DNA of 64,000 bases from positions 150,457 through 214,456 of the forward strand of contig SCPZ01000097.1 of the NCBI GenBank assembly GCA_004299305.1, read 5' to 3'. The notes under the pieces are model-generated. The model was not told the origin of the DNA. It worked only from the letters and a program-made list of their open reading frames with translations, and searched no databases. Source of the DNA: Methylobacter sp. Lineage in GTDB: Bacteria > Pseudomonadota > Gammaproteobacteria > Methylococcales > Methylomonadaceae. Shown here piece by piece: positions 32,361 through 42,784 of the stretch (positions are counted from its first letter, which is position 1; each line of letters opens with the position of its first letter). The position numbers were made by a program, and so were the translations under genes.

Positions 32361-33341
32361 TTATAACTGCATGGATACAGGAGGCAAAGTAATGCATGAC
32401 GTGCTTGCCGAAACCTTCTCGGCAACTCGCATAACTGCGCTTCGCGCTCTTGGGTTTTGAGCAACTTCCTGTGGCCCAGCCTTAAGTGCTTTACCTATTT
32501 TCTTCAAGGCGCCCTTAGCTATATCAATTTCTTTTATAGGTAATTTGCCCGGATTGTATTTGGCTCCAGACTCAGACCTGATAAAGCGTTTGACGATTCG
32601 GTCTTCCAATGAATGGAAGGAAATAACCACCAATCGCCCGTCAGGCTTCAAAATTCGTGCAGACTGCTGTAAAACAGCCCTTAATTCATCCAACTCACTA
32701 TTGATTTCTATGCGAATTGCTTGAAAACTGCGCGTTGCCGGATGCTTGTGTTTCTCTCTTATCGGCACGACGTCTTCGATAAGATTTGCCAGCTCTCTAG
32801 TTGTCGTAATAGGTGATTCAACTCGTTTTTCAATAATCGCATGAGCTATGCGTCTTGCAAACCGTTCCTCACCGTATTCAAATAAAACCTTAACCAGCTC
32901 TTTTTCATCAACGCCAGCCAGCCATTGTTCAGCCGTAACGCCAGCATTACCATCCATCCGCATATCCAACGGCCCGTCGCGTAAAAAGCTAAAGCCTCTT
33001 TCTGGATTGTCCAATTGCGGCGATGATACTCCCAAGTCCATTAAAATACCGTCGACCTTTCCAGCTAAGCCTTCACTTGCAACTATATTCTCCACCTCAG
33101 AAAAACAGTTATGTTTTAGCTTAAACCGTTTATCTTCAAGCATGGATTGGGCATAACCCGAGTTAACTGCATCCAGATCTCGGTCAAAAGCCAACAGCCG
33201 CCCGGCTGGATCCAGTAAATTTAAAATCCCCTGACTATGTCCACCCCGACCAAAAGTACAATCCAGATAAATACCGTCTTTTTTGATAGCCAACTGCTGC
33301 AAAGCTTCTGCAAACATAACGGGCAAATGTTTCACTAACAA
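32361..33341 (-). CDS. rsmH: 16S rRNA m4C1402 methyltransferase
   Basis: KHLPVMFAEALQQL, YLDCTFGRGGHSQGIL and SFHSLEDRIVKRF. Confidence 0.97.
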   Translation of the reverse strand: MLVKHLPVMFAEALQQLAIKKDGIYLDCTFGRGGHSQGILNLLDPAGRLLAFDRDLDAVNSGYAQSMLEDKRFKLKHNCFSEVENIVASEGLAGKVDGILMDLGVSSPQLDNPERGFSFLRDGPLDMRMDGNAGVTAEQWLAGVDEKELVKVLFEYGEERFARRIAHAIIEKRVESPITTTRELANLIEDVVPIREKHKHPATRSFQAIRIEINSELDELRAVLQQSARILKPDGRLVVISFHSLEDRIVKRFIRSESGAKYNPGKLPIKEIDIAKGALKKIGKALKAGPQEVAQNPRARSAVMRVAEKVSASTSCITLPPVSMQL

Positions 33342-33351
33342 ATCTCCCGTA

Positions 33352-33819
33352 TTAAAAAGATAAAGAGCCTAACTCTTCCAAGCCTTCATTATCATCGCCA
33401 TTCAGCCATTCGCTTTCTTTTGCTCCCCAAGCGTCCTCACTCCAGAGTTCAAATTTATTGAGTTGGCCAATTAGGACAACTTTTTTATCCATATGTGCAA
33501 ATGTTCTCAATTTTTCCGGCAGTAACAAACGACCTTGACTATCCATTTCACATTCGGATGCATTACCGATAACAAACCGTCTTAACTTGCCAGCCATTTT
33601 ATTCAACGTAGGTAATTTACTAATTGTTTGTTCAAGCTTTTCCCACTCAGGCATCGGATAAAGCCACAAACAACCATTCTCTCCAACACATCGTTCATTT
33701 ACAGCGACCGTCACAACCATCTGGCATTCACAACAATCCTGTAACTCCTCCCGATAACGGGTAGGAATTGCAAGACGCCCTTTGCCATCTAAATTGATTG
33801 AACTAATGCCTCGAAACAA
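33352..33819 (-). CDS. mraZ: Transcriptional regulator MraZ
   Basis: MFRGISSINLDGKGRLAIPTRYREEL and CEMDSQGRLLLPEKLR. Confidence 0.97.
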   Translation of the reverse strand: MFRGISSINLDGKGRLAIPTRYREELQDCCECQMVVTVAVNERCVGENGCLWLYPMPEWEKLEQTISKLPTLNKMAGKLRRFVIGNASECEMDSQGRLLLPEKLRTFAHMDKKVVLIGQLNKFELWSEDAWGAKESEWLNGDDNEGLEELGSLSF

Positions 33820-34239
33820 GATCTACCTCGGATCCCCAAAAAACCCTTTTTCCCCACTTTCCTCCACTTACGTCCACTATAGATTTCAAATAACACCTAG
33901 TCAAGGATGATTTTATTTAGATAGATTCTTTCTTTTTTGACAATGACTTATATCTCAAGCGTGATGGAATAAACTCATACAAGGTATGACAAAATAATTC
34001 GCATTTTTTATCAAGCGGTTAATTAATAGTAATGACAAAACACTTTAAGTGTAAGGCTGTCAAAATTTTCTCATTTTTTTGGTAAAAAGAAAGATCAAGT
34101 CAAAGATACTGCCGCAATACTTACCAAGTAGTTTTGTGCTTTATTTTAACGGCACAGCGAAACGGCATGGAGGTAGGGCTGCAAAAGTAGGTGATGTAGG
34201 GGCGGCGGTTGGCGGGCGCACAGCGCCGCGAGAAATAGA

Positions 34240-34610
34240 AAGAGTCGGCCTATAAGCCGGGTTCTGTCGAGAACAGTCATTCATCTAGGCTGCAGATCAC
34301 TCAGCAGCTCAAGCAATCTACCCAGGAACCGCGCGGGCCACGCGTCTGTCCCTCTATTTGATCTTGCTCCGGGTGGGGTTTACCATGCCACTCCTGTTAC
34401 CAGTTGCGCGGTGCGCTCTTACCGCACCTTTTCACCCTTACCGATCATAAATACTCACATGGAGCACTAGTGACAGGCGGTATATTTTCTGCGGCACTTT
34501 CCGTAGGCTCACGCCTCCCAGGCGTTACCTGGCACCCTGCCCAGTGGAGCCCGGACTTTCCTCCATCTTATCTTGCGATAAAACAGCGACTGCTCAGCCA
34601 ACTCTTTCAA
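34240..34610 (-). ncRNA. rnpB: RNase P RNA (bacterial type A)
   Basis: Complement reads ggctgagcagtcgctg...ggaggaaagtccgggctccactgggcagggtgccaggtaacgcctgggag...acagaacccggcttataggccgactc, the class A hallmarks. Ends approximate. Confidence 0.95.
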
Positions 34611-35030
34611 GGTCCAGTGTATCACACATCCACATTAGTATGATACAAGTCGACTTTCCGATCAGGCCTGACGAATCCTTCGTCTTCTAAAACTTATCGA
34701 ATACAAAGTGATTCTCCTGCGAAATTCTTATTGCGACAGTATTTTTTTAACCCCGCAGGCGATACGGAAAACATGGAGTGGTTTATATAAGAGCGAAACG
34801 CACTTGCTTGGCGAGGGGCTAAAATATCGGGGATACCAAAAAACTATTCGAGCTGTCATTGAAATGACTAGGAGCTTGTTGGTATTATGAGTTAATTAAA
34901 AACAATGAGTTAGCGAAAGATAAATTTAATTTCGTTAATACTAACATTAGAAATGTGTAACTGGCATGAAATCCGATAGCTGTTAAAAATAAAATAATTT
35001 TATTTATATGGTTATAAGTCCGACAGGCTT

Positions 35031-36980
35031 CTAGTCCTTTTGATGCATAGGTAATTTCAACGTAAAGTTGCTGCCTTCTCCAAGTACACTGCTGACACTG
35101 ATGCTGCCTTTATGTCTTTTCATGATGCCGTAGGCGATAGAAAGACCAAGACCAGTTCCAGAACCAATGGCTTTAGTGGTGAAGAAGGGATCGAAGATTT
35201 TTTGTAAGATGTCATCACTCATGCCATGACCGTTATCCTTAATCTCAACAATGGCCGTATCATCTTCTTGTCGGGTGATCACGCTGATGATGCCTTGATC
35301 TTTGATCGCATATTCAGCGTTTATAATCAGATTTACAAAAACTTGGTTGATTAACCCGGCATAACAACTAACAGGCTTGTTAAGCCGATAATCCTTTATC
35401 ACTTCAATGCGCGCTTTGAAGCCGTGCTGCAAAAAAGATAACGCATTGTTTAAGCCCTCTTCCAGCAACACATCTTTGATTTCAGCCTCGTCCAGTCGGG
35501 AAAAATTACGCAAAGAAAGTACGATCTCTCTAACCCGAGCAGCAGCATTGCTAACGCCGGCTATGAGTAACTGTGCATCCTCTTTGATGAAATCAAACTC
35601 AATTTCTTCGAGCATTTTTTCCAGGCTCTGGGCGCCCAATTCGCTCAAATCCGCACGCTTTAATTGGTCGATAACCGAAATTGTTTGAGCGATATATTCG
35701 CCTAAGATCGGCATATTGGCATTAATTGAGCCAATCGGCGTGTTTAACTCATGCGCTACACCGGCAACCAATTGACCCAGCGAGGCCATCTTTTCCGATT
35801 GTACCAATTGGCTTTGCGCCATTTTGAGTCGATACATAGCCTGTGTAAGTTCTTCGTTAGCTTGTTTATATTGCTCGGTTCTCTGTTCGACCTTTCTTTC
35901 CAATGTTCTATTAAATTCTTCCAATTCTTCCAGGGTATTTTTAAGCTTAGATGTCATCGCATTAAAATTTTCTGCAAAAAGTCCCAACTCATCTCGTTGT
36001 TTAACAGGAATCAATTGGTCAAATTGCCCGGCCGAAATTCTTTGCGTGGCTTCCGATAACAAGCGCACCGGTTGAGTAATTCTTCTGGCGATTAAAATAC
36101 CACCGAGCAAGGTTGCGACCAAACCCAAACCTAACAGGCCCAGCGCTGCATATAACAAAATCAGATAAGGATGCACCGCCTTAGCTAAATCGATTTGAAG
36201 AAACGCTAATATCAACTGATCGGTGCGCGCAGTCGGCAATTGTTGGGATTTGGTCAAAAATACATTCATACCCAATTCCACAAGCTTAGAATCTTGAGTC
36301 ATCGGTATTTTATCTTGAGAAATTCGTTCGCTTAATGCCTGTTTTTGAACGTCCGGTAGCGAGCTGGCAAGAATCCGATTACCTATAACCGAACGTTCGA
36401 CAATGGAAATTTCAAGTGCAGTTGAAGATAAACTTTTGAAATGTTCAATCAAATTTCTGTCTACCGCCACCGCAATCGCAACCCAACCGATTGGAACCGG
36501 AGCCAGTACAGGCACAACGGCCAATTCAAACAGCTCACCTTCAATTAAACCAAAGGCCACTGCTTGTCCGTCTTTTTCGGCTATGTGAATGGCATCCAGA
36601 AAAAGAAAAGGATTTCCCTCAAAATGTCCTGCGGTATCGGCGACAACTTTCTTGTCTAAGCCTATATAAAAACCGCGTTGCCCTTGGATGCGAAGAGTTA
36701 GGTTTTCTACTGCGGAGCGAACCGTTTCTCTGTCATTGCTGTTTACTGCGGCTAAAAAACCGAAATCAGCCGCGAGAATTCGCGTCTCACTGGCCATTTG
36801 TTTGCCGCGTTCGGTAATTAATCTATTAAATATATGCTCAGCATAAACCAGGTTTTGGCCAAGTTGCCTAAGCACGTTGTCTTTAGAAACCCAATAGACG
36901 GAGATAAACGTCAGCACTTGGCCGCCGATAAAAAGAATCGAAAAAAATAAAACGATACGGGCTTGAAGGCTACGGTTCAC
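35031..36980 (-). CDS. Membrane sensor histidine kinase (HAMP, HisKA/HATPase)
   Basis: [29 protein letters not shown] (HAMP), [24 protein letters not shown] (H-box), DNGHGM and [20 protein letters not shown]. No response regulator adjacent. Confidence 0.93.
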   Translation of the reverse strand: MNRSLQARIVLFFSILFIGGQVLTFISVYWVSKDNVLRQLGQNLVYAEHIFNRLITERGKQMASETRILAADFGFLAAVNSNDRETVRSAVENLTLRIQGQRGFYIGLDKKVVADTAGHFEGNPFLFLDAIHIAEKDGQAVAFGLIEGELFELAVVPVLAPVPIGWVAIAVAVDRNLIEHFKSLSSTALEISIVERSVIGNRILASSLPDVQKQALSERISQDKIPMTQDSKLVELGMNVFLTKSQQLPTARTDQLILAFLQIDLAKAVHPYLILLYAALGLLGLGLVATLLGGILIARRITQPVRLLSEATQRISAGQFDQLIPVKQRDELGLFAENFNAMTSKLKNTLEELEEFNRTLERKVEQRTEQYKQANEELTQAMYRLKMAQSQLVQSEKMASLGQLVAGVAHELNTPIGSINANMPILGEYIAQTISVIDQLKRADLSELGAQSLEKMLEEIEFDFIKEDAQLLIAGVSNAAARVREIVLSLRNFSRLDEAEIKDVLLEEGLNNALSFLQHGFKARIEVIKDYRLNKPVSCYAGLINQVFVNLIINAEYAIKDQGIISVITRQEDDTAIVEIKDNGHGMSDDILQKIFDPFFTTKAIGSGTGLGLSIAYGIMKRHKGSISVSSVLGEGSNFTLKLPMHQKD

Positions 36981-37629
36981 TCTGATAACCCTGTTCCTGA
37001 AGCGTGCTGGGAGGTTTACCGCTGCGTCGATTGGGCTTCAGACTGACTGTGTCATTAATCACGCTGTTACCTTCAATTACTTTAATGATTTTGCTGACCG
37101 ATGCATCAGGTTCGTCTAAATTCTCATGCCATAAAGTAAGCTTATATTCATTTACCGGCAGTTCTATCGACCAATGACCTGAAGCATCGGTTTTTGCAAA
37201 ATAAGGGGTATCTGTTACAACAATATAGCCCACCATCCAGTCATGAATATTGCAACCTAAAACAACGACGCCGGGGGTATTAAAGGTAATAGGTTCAGAA
37301 GGAACGCCACTATAAAGCTTGATCTCAAAACGATGCGCCGGGGAAAAAGAATAAACATGATGTTTAGTCTTGTCGTTGTTTGGAAAAATCACCGACTCGC
37401 CGGTGCGAATCACCAGCACATGTGAAACAAATTCACGATTGATCTGATCCAAGGATTTCGGTTGTTGCGGGCTTAGCGACGGTAGTCCGCCCTGAGTTGG
37501 AGTGGCGGTTATGACTGCGTCACTAACCGCCGCTCCGGCGCTATCTTTTAACTCACCGCTCAATGTCGCTGAATAAGCGCTATTTGTCACTAGTAACAGC
37601 AGCAGGAATCCTGAAATTATGCGATTCAT
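36970..37629 (-). CDS. Secreted cupredoxin/plastocyanin-like protein (methylamine-utilization-protein-like)
   Basis: Signal peptide; HHVYSFSPAHRFEIKLYSG...VVLGCNIHDWMVGYIVV (possible copper-ligand set); Ig-like carboxypeptidase regulatory region. Confidence 0.78.
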   Translation of the reverse strand: MNRIISGFLLLLLVTNSAYSATLSGELKDSAGAAVSDAVITATPTQGGLPSLSPQQPKSLDQINREFVSHVLVIRTGESVIFPNNDKTKHHVYSFSPAHRFEIKLYSGVPSEPITFNTPGVVVLGCNIHDWMVGYIVVTDTPYFAKTDASGHWSIELPVNEYKLTLWHENLDEPDASVSKIIKVIEGNSVINDTVSLKPNRRSGKPPSTLQEQGYQSEP

Positions 37630-38918
37630 CAAAAAATCAAACGATAAGATAATTGCCAAAGCGTCTCCCTTTGTCCTGTCGCCTCATCCAAAAGCAAGCG
37701 AGCTTTACGATCGCTATAAATAGTTGAAACTTCGAAGTTTAACTGGTGGTGTTCAACCAACGTAACATTATAATTTAAGGTCCAGGCATGACCTTGTTCA
37801 ATATTGGCCGCCCCCGCATATTCCGGTTCAATATTGACAGGCCGCACCGATAAGTCATGTTCAGTGGTGCCGAAACGGTCATGTCGAACACTGAGCCGAT
37901 GCGAACCTATTGCTTTGCTTAAAAGAATGGATTCCGCCCAAAATCCGCTATCAACCGGAAATAATCCCCTGGTCTGCCTACCCATCTGAGTTCGCCCAAA
38001 CATTCCCTGTCCGATTAAAGTCGTCTGCCAAGGCAAGTCCATTTTTGCCCCTAAGCTCCAAAAGCGCGTATGCCAGCCATATTGGCCATGATCAATGGCA
38101 TTTGTACGAGCGCGATTATCATAATAAAGCGCTCTAAACTTGACCAATTCCGGGCGTTCCAAGCTAATGCCCGCATAATAGCCCGGACGGCTATCAACTT
38201 CGATAAAGGGTTGAGTCTGCAATGCTTGTCGGGGGAATAATTGGAAAATATTAGCGCGAGTTGTTAAGGGCAAGCGATCATTCACCGTCGCTACATAATC
38301 ATGCATACTCCAACCGCGCCAGGCCAGCAAAGTTCCGGCGGTATCGTTATTGCCAAACCCCGCGCCAAACAGATTAACTTTATCGCCGCTTGCGAACTGA
38401 TAGCTGAGTTGCGCTTCTCCGCCAAAGGTTTTTAACTCCTCCCCCACCCAAGAATTAATCGCAGAATTAGTCAGTGTATACGGGCTGCTCCAGGCGGTCC
38501 CGCTATTTTCCAGGGAGATCGGCGGCATAAAAGCGCCCAATCGGGCATTCAATCGCCAAGCCGATGTGCTCACCGGGCGAAACAATAATACGGCTTCGCT
38601 TATATCGACAGGATTTTTCTGGCGGTTGCTGTATTTAGCCGTAACCATGCCGGTCCAGTTCCAGTTCAGTCGAGCTTGCATGACTAAGGCCGCTTTATCC
38701 ACTCGAAATAAATCATTGCCATTATTGGCACCGGCATAGCGAAACTTGCCAAGACCCTGATCTATCCAGCTTTGACGACTATCTGCATGAAGATAGCGAA
38801 AATCAGCGAGCCCATGAGCTTCGAAATCATAAGGAATTGTAGTGACTAGACCCGCCGCCTTTACCGAGCAAGGCACAACGATTCCTGCAATGATTACGAT
38901 AAAGCGAAGTGATGACAT
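37629..38918 (-). CDS. Putative outer-membrane beta-barrel / porin-like protein
   Basis: Signal peptide (MSSLRFIVIIAGIVVPCSVKA), alternating aromatic/polar strands, C-terminal LSYRLIF. Confidence 0.6.
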   Translation of the reverse strand: MSSLRFIVIIAGIVVPCSVKAAGLVTTIPYDFEAHGLADFRYLHADSRQSWIDQGLGKFRYAGANNGNDLFRVDKAALVMQARLNWNWTGMVTAKYSNRQKNPVDISEAVLLFRPVSTSAWRLNARLGAFMPPISLENSGTAWSSPYTLTNSAINSWVGEELKTFGGEAQLSYQFASGDKVNLFGAGFGNNDTAGTLLAWRGWSMHDYVATVNDRLPLTTRANIFQLFPRQALQTQPFIEVDSRPGYYAGISLERPELVKFRALYYDNRARTNAIDHGQYGWHTRFWSLGAKMDLPWQTTLIGQGMFGRTQMGRQTRGLFPVDSGFWAESILLSKAIGSHRLSVRHDRFGTTEHDLSVRPVNIEPEYAGAANIEQGHAWTLNYNVTLVEHHQLNFEVSTIYSDRKARLLLDEATGQRETLWQLSYRLIF

Positions 38919-39047
38919 GGAGTTTAAATAATTTATAGCATGATGAAGAAAGTCTATCATATTAGGCGATTGTCAAGAATAAATCGCCACAGATTCACAG
39001 GATTGCCGATTATAAGTTAAGTTTAATTCGTGAGTCTGCGGCGACTG

Positions 39048-40856
39048 TTATTCAATTTCCGCCTGTTCCGGCAAGAAACCGCCCACCTGCATAGTCCACA
39101 AGCGATAATAAACGCCCTGCTGAGCCAGGAGCTGCTCATGTCCGCCATCTTCGACGATGCGCCCCTGATCGAACACTAAAATCCGATCCAAATGCGCAAT
39201 CGTAGATAAGCGGTGCGCAACAGCAATGACCGTCTTACAACCCATGGCGCGATCCAGGTTTTCCTGAATCGTCTTCTCGGTTACCGAATCCAAACTGGCC
39301 GTGGCTTCATCCAAAATCAAAATCGGCGCATCTTTCAACATCACCCGCGCAATCGCAATTCGCTGACGTTGACCGCCGGATAATTTCACTCCGCGCTCAC
39401 CGACCAAGGAATTATAACCGTCAGGCATTACCCGAATAAATTCATCGGCATGAGCCAAGCGGGCCGCCGCCTGAATAGCTGCGTCATCCGCAGTCAAGCG
39501 ACCATAGCCGATGTTTTCTTTTAGACTGCGATGAAACAAGCAGGGGTCTTGCGGTATCAAGCCAACCTGTTCGTGTAGCGAATCCAGCAAGACCTGCTGA
39601 ATATCCATGCCGTCAATCAGGATTTGCCCGCTTTGGGGTTGGTAACTACGCAGCATCAGCCCAACGAACGTCGATTTGCCTGAGCCGGAAAAACCGACCA
39701 GACCGACCCGCTGCCCCGGTTCAATAACTACATTTAAGCCGTCGAACACCGGTTGCTTAGCGTCATAAGCAAAACACACATTACGAAATTCAATCCGGCC
39801 TTGGCTAACGTTTAGCGGTAACGCATCCGGTGTATCGATAATTTCATGCGGCTGAACGATGCTCTCCACGCCGTTTGCAACATTACCTACATATTCGAAA
39901 AGCTCCAGAAAGCGCCGGGTCAGGTTACGCGCATCGTTGATAATCAGTAATGCCAACCCGATGCTCATAGTAAAATCGCCGACACCGATTAAACCGCTGT
40001 CCCATAAAGTCAGTGCATAATATACCGTGCCGACTTTAAGTGCGGCAGCGGCAATAAACTGAAACCAGCGTACCCGCTCCATATACCAAAAGGAGCGACG
40101 CGCAGCTTGGGCTTCCGTTTCCAAAAAACCGTCCAGGTATTCCCGTTCAAAATGCAGTCGTGCAAACAACTTGGCATTCATGATGTTGGTTACCGCATCG
40201 ACAATCTTGCCGTTCACCAGACTGCGCGTCGCCGCGTAGCTCTGCGAATAAGGTTGGCAGCGCGTTGCCAACCAATATGAGAAACCCACATAGACTAACA
40301 CCCAGCCTGCAACCATCAGCCCCAAGCCTTGATGTACATTAAATAACAGGGCGATAGAAACGGCGAAAGCTATAAAAATGGGCCAGAAATCGCACAGTAC
40401 CGCCCATATTGTGAAATTGACGCTCACCGCTGTTTCACTGATGCGATGCGCTAAAGCACCGGCAAAGTGACTACCGAAAAAACGCGGTGCATGATATTGC
40501 AAATAGGCATACAAAACTTTGGCCGTGCGTTTGCGCATACGAGGCCCAATAGTAATCAATACCGCACCGCTCGCCCTGCTAAACACGATTTCCGCCACAT
40601 TCAAGCCCGCCAAAAGCAATAACGGCCCGCTTAAACTTTCCAGCACGGATGTGCCCGACAAATGAGCTACGCCGTCCATAATGGCTTTAATCGCATAAGG
40701 CACTAGAATGCCTCCTGCTGCTTGCCCGGTTTCCAGAATCAACATCAAAATAAGCCAAGCCCGAAAACCGGCAACACAATACAAAATAAATTTAACAGTT
40801 CCGGTGGGCAAGGGCGGAGCGTCTGCGGCTCGTTGAAAGGGCTCTTTTTTGGACAT
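39048..40856 (-). CDS. ABC transporter, fused permease and ATP-binding protein
   Basis: VGLVGFSGSGKSTFVGLML (Walker A), VKLSGGQRQRIAIARVMLKDAPILILDEATASLD, and N-terminal TM region. Confidence 0.95.
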   Translation of the reverse strand: MSKKEPFQRAADAPPLPTGTVKFILYCVAGFRAWLILMLILETGQAAGGILVPYAIKAIMDGVAHLSGTSVLESLSGPLLLLAGLNVAEIVFSRASGAVLITIGPRMRKRTAKVLYAYLQYHAPRFFGSHFAGALAHRISETAVSVNFTIWAVLCDFWPIFIAFAVSIALLFNVHQGLGLMVAGWVLVYVGFSYWLATRCQPYSQSYAATRSLVNGKIVDAVTNIMNAKLFARLHFEREYLDGFLETEAQAARRSFWYMERVRWFQFIAAAALKVGTVYYALTLWDSGLIGVGDFTMSIGLALLIINDARNLTRRFLELFEYVGNVANGVESIVQPHEIIDTPDALPLNVSQGRIEFRNVCFAYDAKQPVFDGLNVVIEPGQRVGLVGFSGSGKSTFVGLMLRSYQPQSGQILIDGMDIQQVLLDSLHEQVGLIPQDPCLFHRSLKENIGYGRLTADDAAIQAAARLAHADEFIRVMPDGYNSLVGERGVKLSGGQRQRIAIARVMLKDAPILILDEATASLDSVTEKTIQENLDRAMGCKTVIAVAHRLSTIAHLDRILVFDQGRIVEDGGHEQLLAQQGVYYRLWTMQVGGFLPEQAEIE

Positions 40857-41043
40857 AGCTCAAGAAATAGCTGGTAAATAATCTGCATTATACTGTAAAG
40901 CATGGTAAGTCAGAGATTGTTGCCAATTCGGCTTTACAATTTAAGATCGGTGTTATTCTGCGGTGTATGATTTTTCCATATCCGGTTGATTGTATAAGTT
41001 ACCGGCTTTTTATCCCTAAGCTCAGCAAGCCATACCTTGTTGT

Positions 41044-41652
41044 TTATTGTTGCTGATTTTTAGGAAGTAACGAATCTATCCAGCCGACAATAAAGTTTTT
41101 CACCAATAATACAACGATGCTCTCCACATCGTTAATGCCTGTAGCATCCAGCCGGTCGGTTAGGGACAAGGCGCAAATTCCATGCACACCGCTCCATAGC
41201 GCTCGCGCCGCCTGTTTGCTTTGTTGTGCCGAACAGGTTGGTGCAATTTGTGTAAACCGTGTTTCTACCTGATTAAAAATCAGGTTGATTTTTTCTTGAT
41301 ACCATTCAGGGGACTCGATATCCTGTGCAAAAACCATACTCCAACGATTAAAATTTTGGTTGGCAAACTTCAAATAAGTCTTGGCCAACTCTGCGATATA
41401 TTGTTCATGGGCGCAATCAGGCACTTGTTGTAACTGCTTGTTAAGATCATCTACTGTATTTGCCTTGATATGCATGATCAAATCGGCCATGCTGGAAAAT
41501 ACCATATAAATACTGCCGACCGTATAACCCATTTCCATGGCAATTTTGCGCACGGTCAATGCCGAATAGCCTTCATTGATAATTATGGTTTCCGCTGCAT
41601 CTAGCACCATTGCTTTTATTTCTTCCAGACTATGTTCGTTTCGTCTTGCCAT
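41044..41652 (-). CDS. TetR/AcrR family regulator
   Basis: N-terminal HTH: ETIIINEGYSALTVRKIAMEMGYTVGSIYMVFSSMADLIMHI. Confidence 0.92.
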   Translation of the reverse strand: MARRNEHSLEEIKAMVLDAAETIIINEGYSALTVRKIAMEMGYTVGSIYMVFSSMADLIMHIKANTVDDLNKQLQQVPDCAHEQYIAELAKTYLKFANQNFNRWSMVFAQDIESPEWYQEKINLIFNQVETRFTQIAPTCSAQQSKQAARALWSGVHGICALSLTDRLDATGINDVESIVVLLVKNFIVGWIDSLLPKNQQQ

Positions 41653-42051
41653 ATTTGAGTGCCTTTAGATAAATATCGGGGGATTTGATGAGTGTTTATG
41701 GCAATCGCTATCCCTCCATTGGAAATGCGGCGTAAGAATGATATCGCTATCGAACCGATTGCAGGGAAATCGTTTAGTACGGAGGATTTGCCGGGTTTGA
41801 AACCGCCTGGGCTATTGGCGATACGTACAGTCAATGGCTTGTAATGCCGCTTTTGTTTGTCTTTAATGGAGAGCATGAAGAATTTACTCTGCGACATCGA
41901 AGCCATTTTACTGTTGGGAGTTTTATGTCGGCTAAAGATGGGGTGGGGGTATTTCCTGTTGCTGCGTTCAACATCTTCCGAGGGATTTGCCCTGAAAATC
42001 AGGGCTAGGTTAAGAGCATACCCATTGCCCCCCGGTTAAACGTCGTCTGCA

Positions 42052-42510
42052 TTATTCCAAGGAAAGGATAAACTCCCACTGATCTTTGCTTACCGGCATT
42101 ATGGACAAGCGGTTGCCGCGTTTTACCAGGGCCAATTCCGCCAGCTCTTTTTGGGTTTTTAATTCTTTGAGGGGAATGGTGCGCGACAGGGCTCTGACGT
42201 ATTTAACGTCAACCATCATCCAGCGGGGGTGCTCAGGGTCGCTTTTGGGGTCGAAATGCGGGTCATTCGGATCGAAAGCAAGAAAATCGGGATAGCCTTC
42301 TTTAACGATTTCCATAATGCCGACAATGCCCGGTACATCGCAGTTGGAATGATAAAAGAAAACTTGGTCACCCAGTTTCATCTCGTCCCTCATTATGTTC
42401 CTGGCCTGATAATTACGCACACCATCCCAATGTTCGGTCTGGTTGGGTTTGTTGTATAGAGCATTAATTCCGAATGTATCGGGTTCGGATTTCATTAGCC
42501 AGTAGTTCAT
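42052..42510 (-). CDS. EVE domain-containing protein
   Basis: MNYWLMKSEPDTFGINAL...HWDGVRNYQARNIMRDEMKLGDQVFFYHSNCDVPGIVGI is characteristic. Start corrected from the longer ORF, which runs through 6S RNA. Confidence 0.93.
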   Translation of the reverse strand: MNYWLMKSEPDTFGINALYNKPNQTEHWDGVRNYQARNIMRDEMKLGDQVFFYHSNCDVPGIVGIMEIVKEGYPDFLAFDPNDPHFDPKSDPEHPRWMMVDVKYVRALSRTIPLKELKTQKELAELALVKRGNRLSIMPVSKDQWEFILSLE

Positions 42511-42580
42511 GAGGATTTTCTTTAAATGGTGACTTGCATGGATATGGGAGGTAAGGCAATTGTCGAGCCGCGTTAACCAA

Positions 42581-42770
42581 GGCGCATCTCCCGCCTGCGC
42601 CGTAATGTGCTTTCGTCCTTGAACCGGAGGTTCAAGTGGGGACATAACCGGTAAATTAGGCTTCCCGTATAAAACGGGCATGCACACCATTACTGGTATC
42701 TGCCCCCGGGGTAAAAACAGGTTCAGGAAACACCCAGCACACTCTCGAATGCTGCAGGAGATGCGAGACA
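42581..42770 (-). ncRNA. ssrS: 6S RNA
   Basis: Directly downstream of zapA. Terminal stem gcatctcctgc / gcgggagatgc, and conserved cttgaacctccggttcaagg, similar to E. coli 6S cttgaaccaagggttcaagg. Ends approximate. Confidence 0.85.
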
Positions 42771-42784
42771 ATAGTTTAGCGTGT

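Noticed and set aside
34404-34643. 79-aa plus-strand ORF
   Set aside because: Lies on the antisense strand of rnpB; not a protein.
34708-34890. 60-aa ORF between rnpB and the histidine kinase
   Set aside because: No family resemblance and no clear ribosome-binding site; insufficient support.
41616-41906. 96-aa minus-strand ORF upstream of tetR
   Set aside because: No recognisable domain. The opposite strand has a 48-codon ORF (MAIAIPPLEMRRKND...) that is equally unproven.
42511-42771. N-terminal extension of the EVE ORF
   Set aside because: Translates 6S RNA and a repeat; the conserved protein begins at MNYWLMKSEPDTF (42510).
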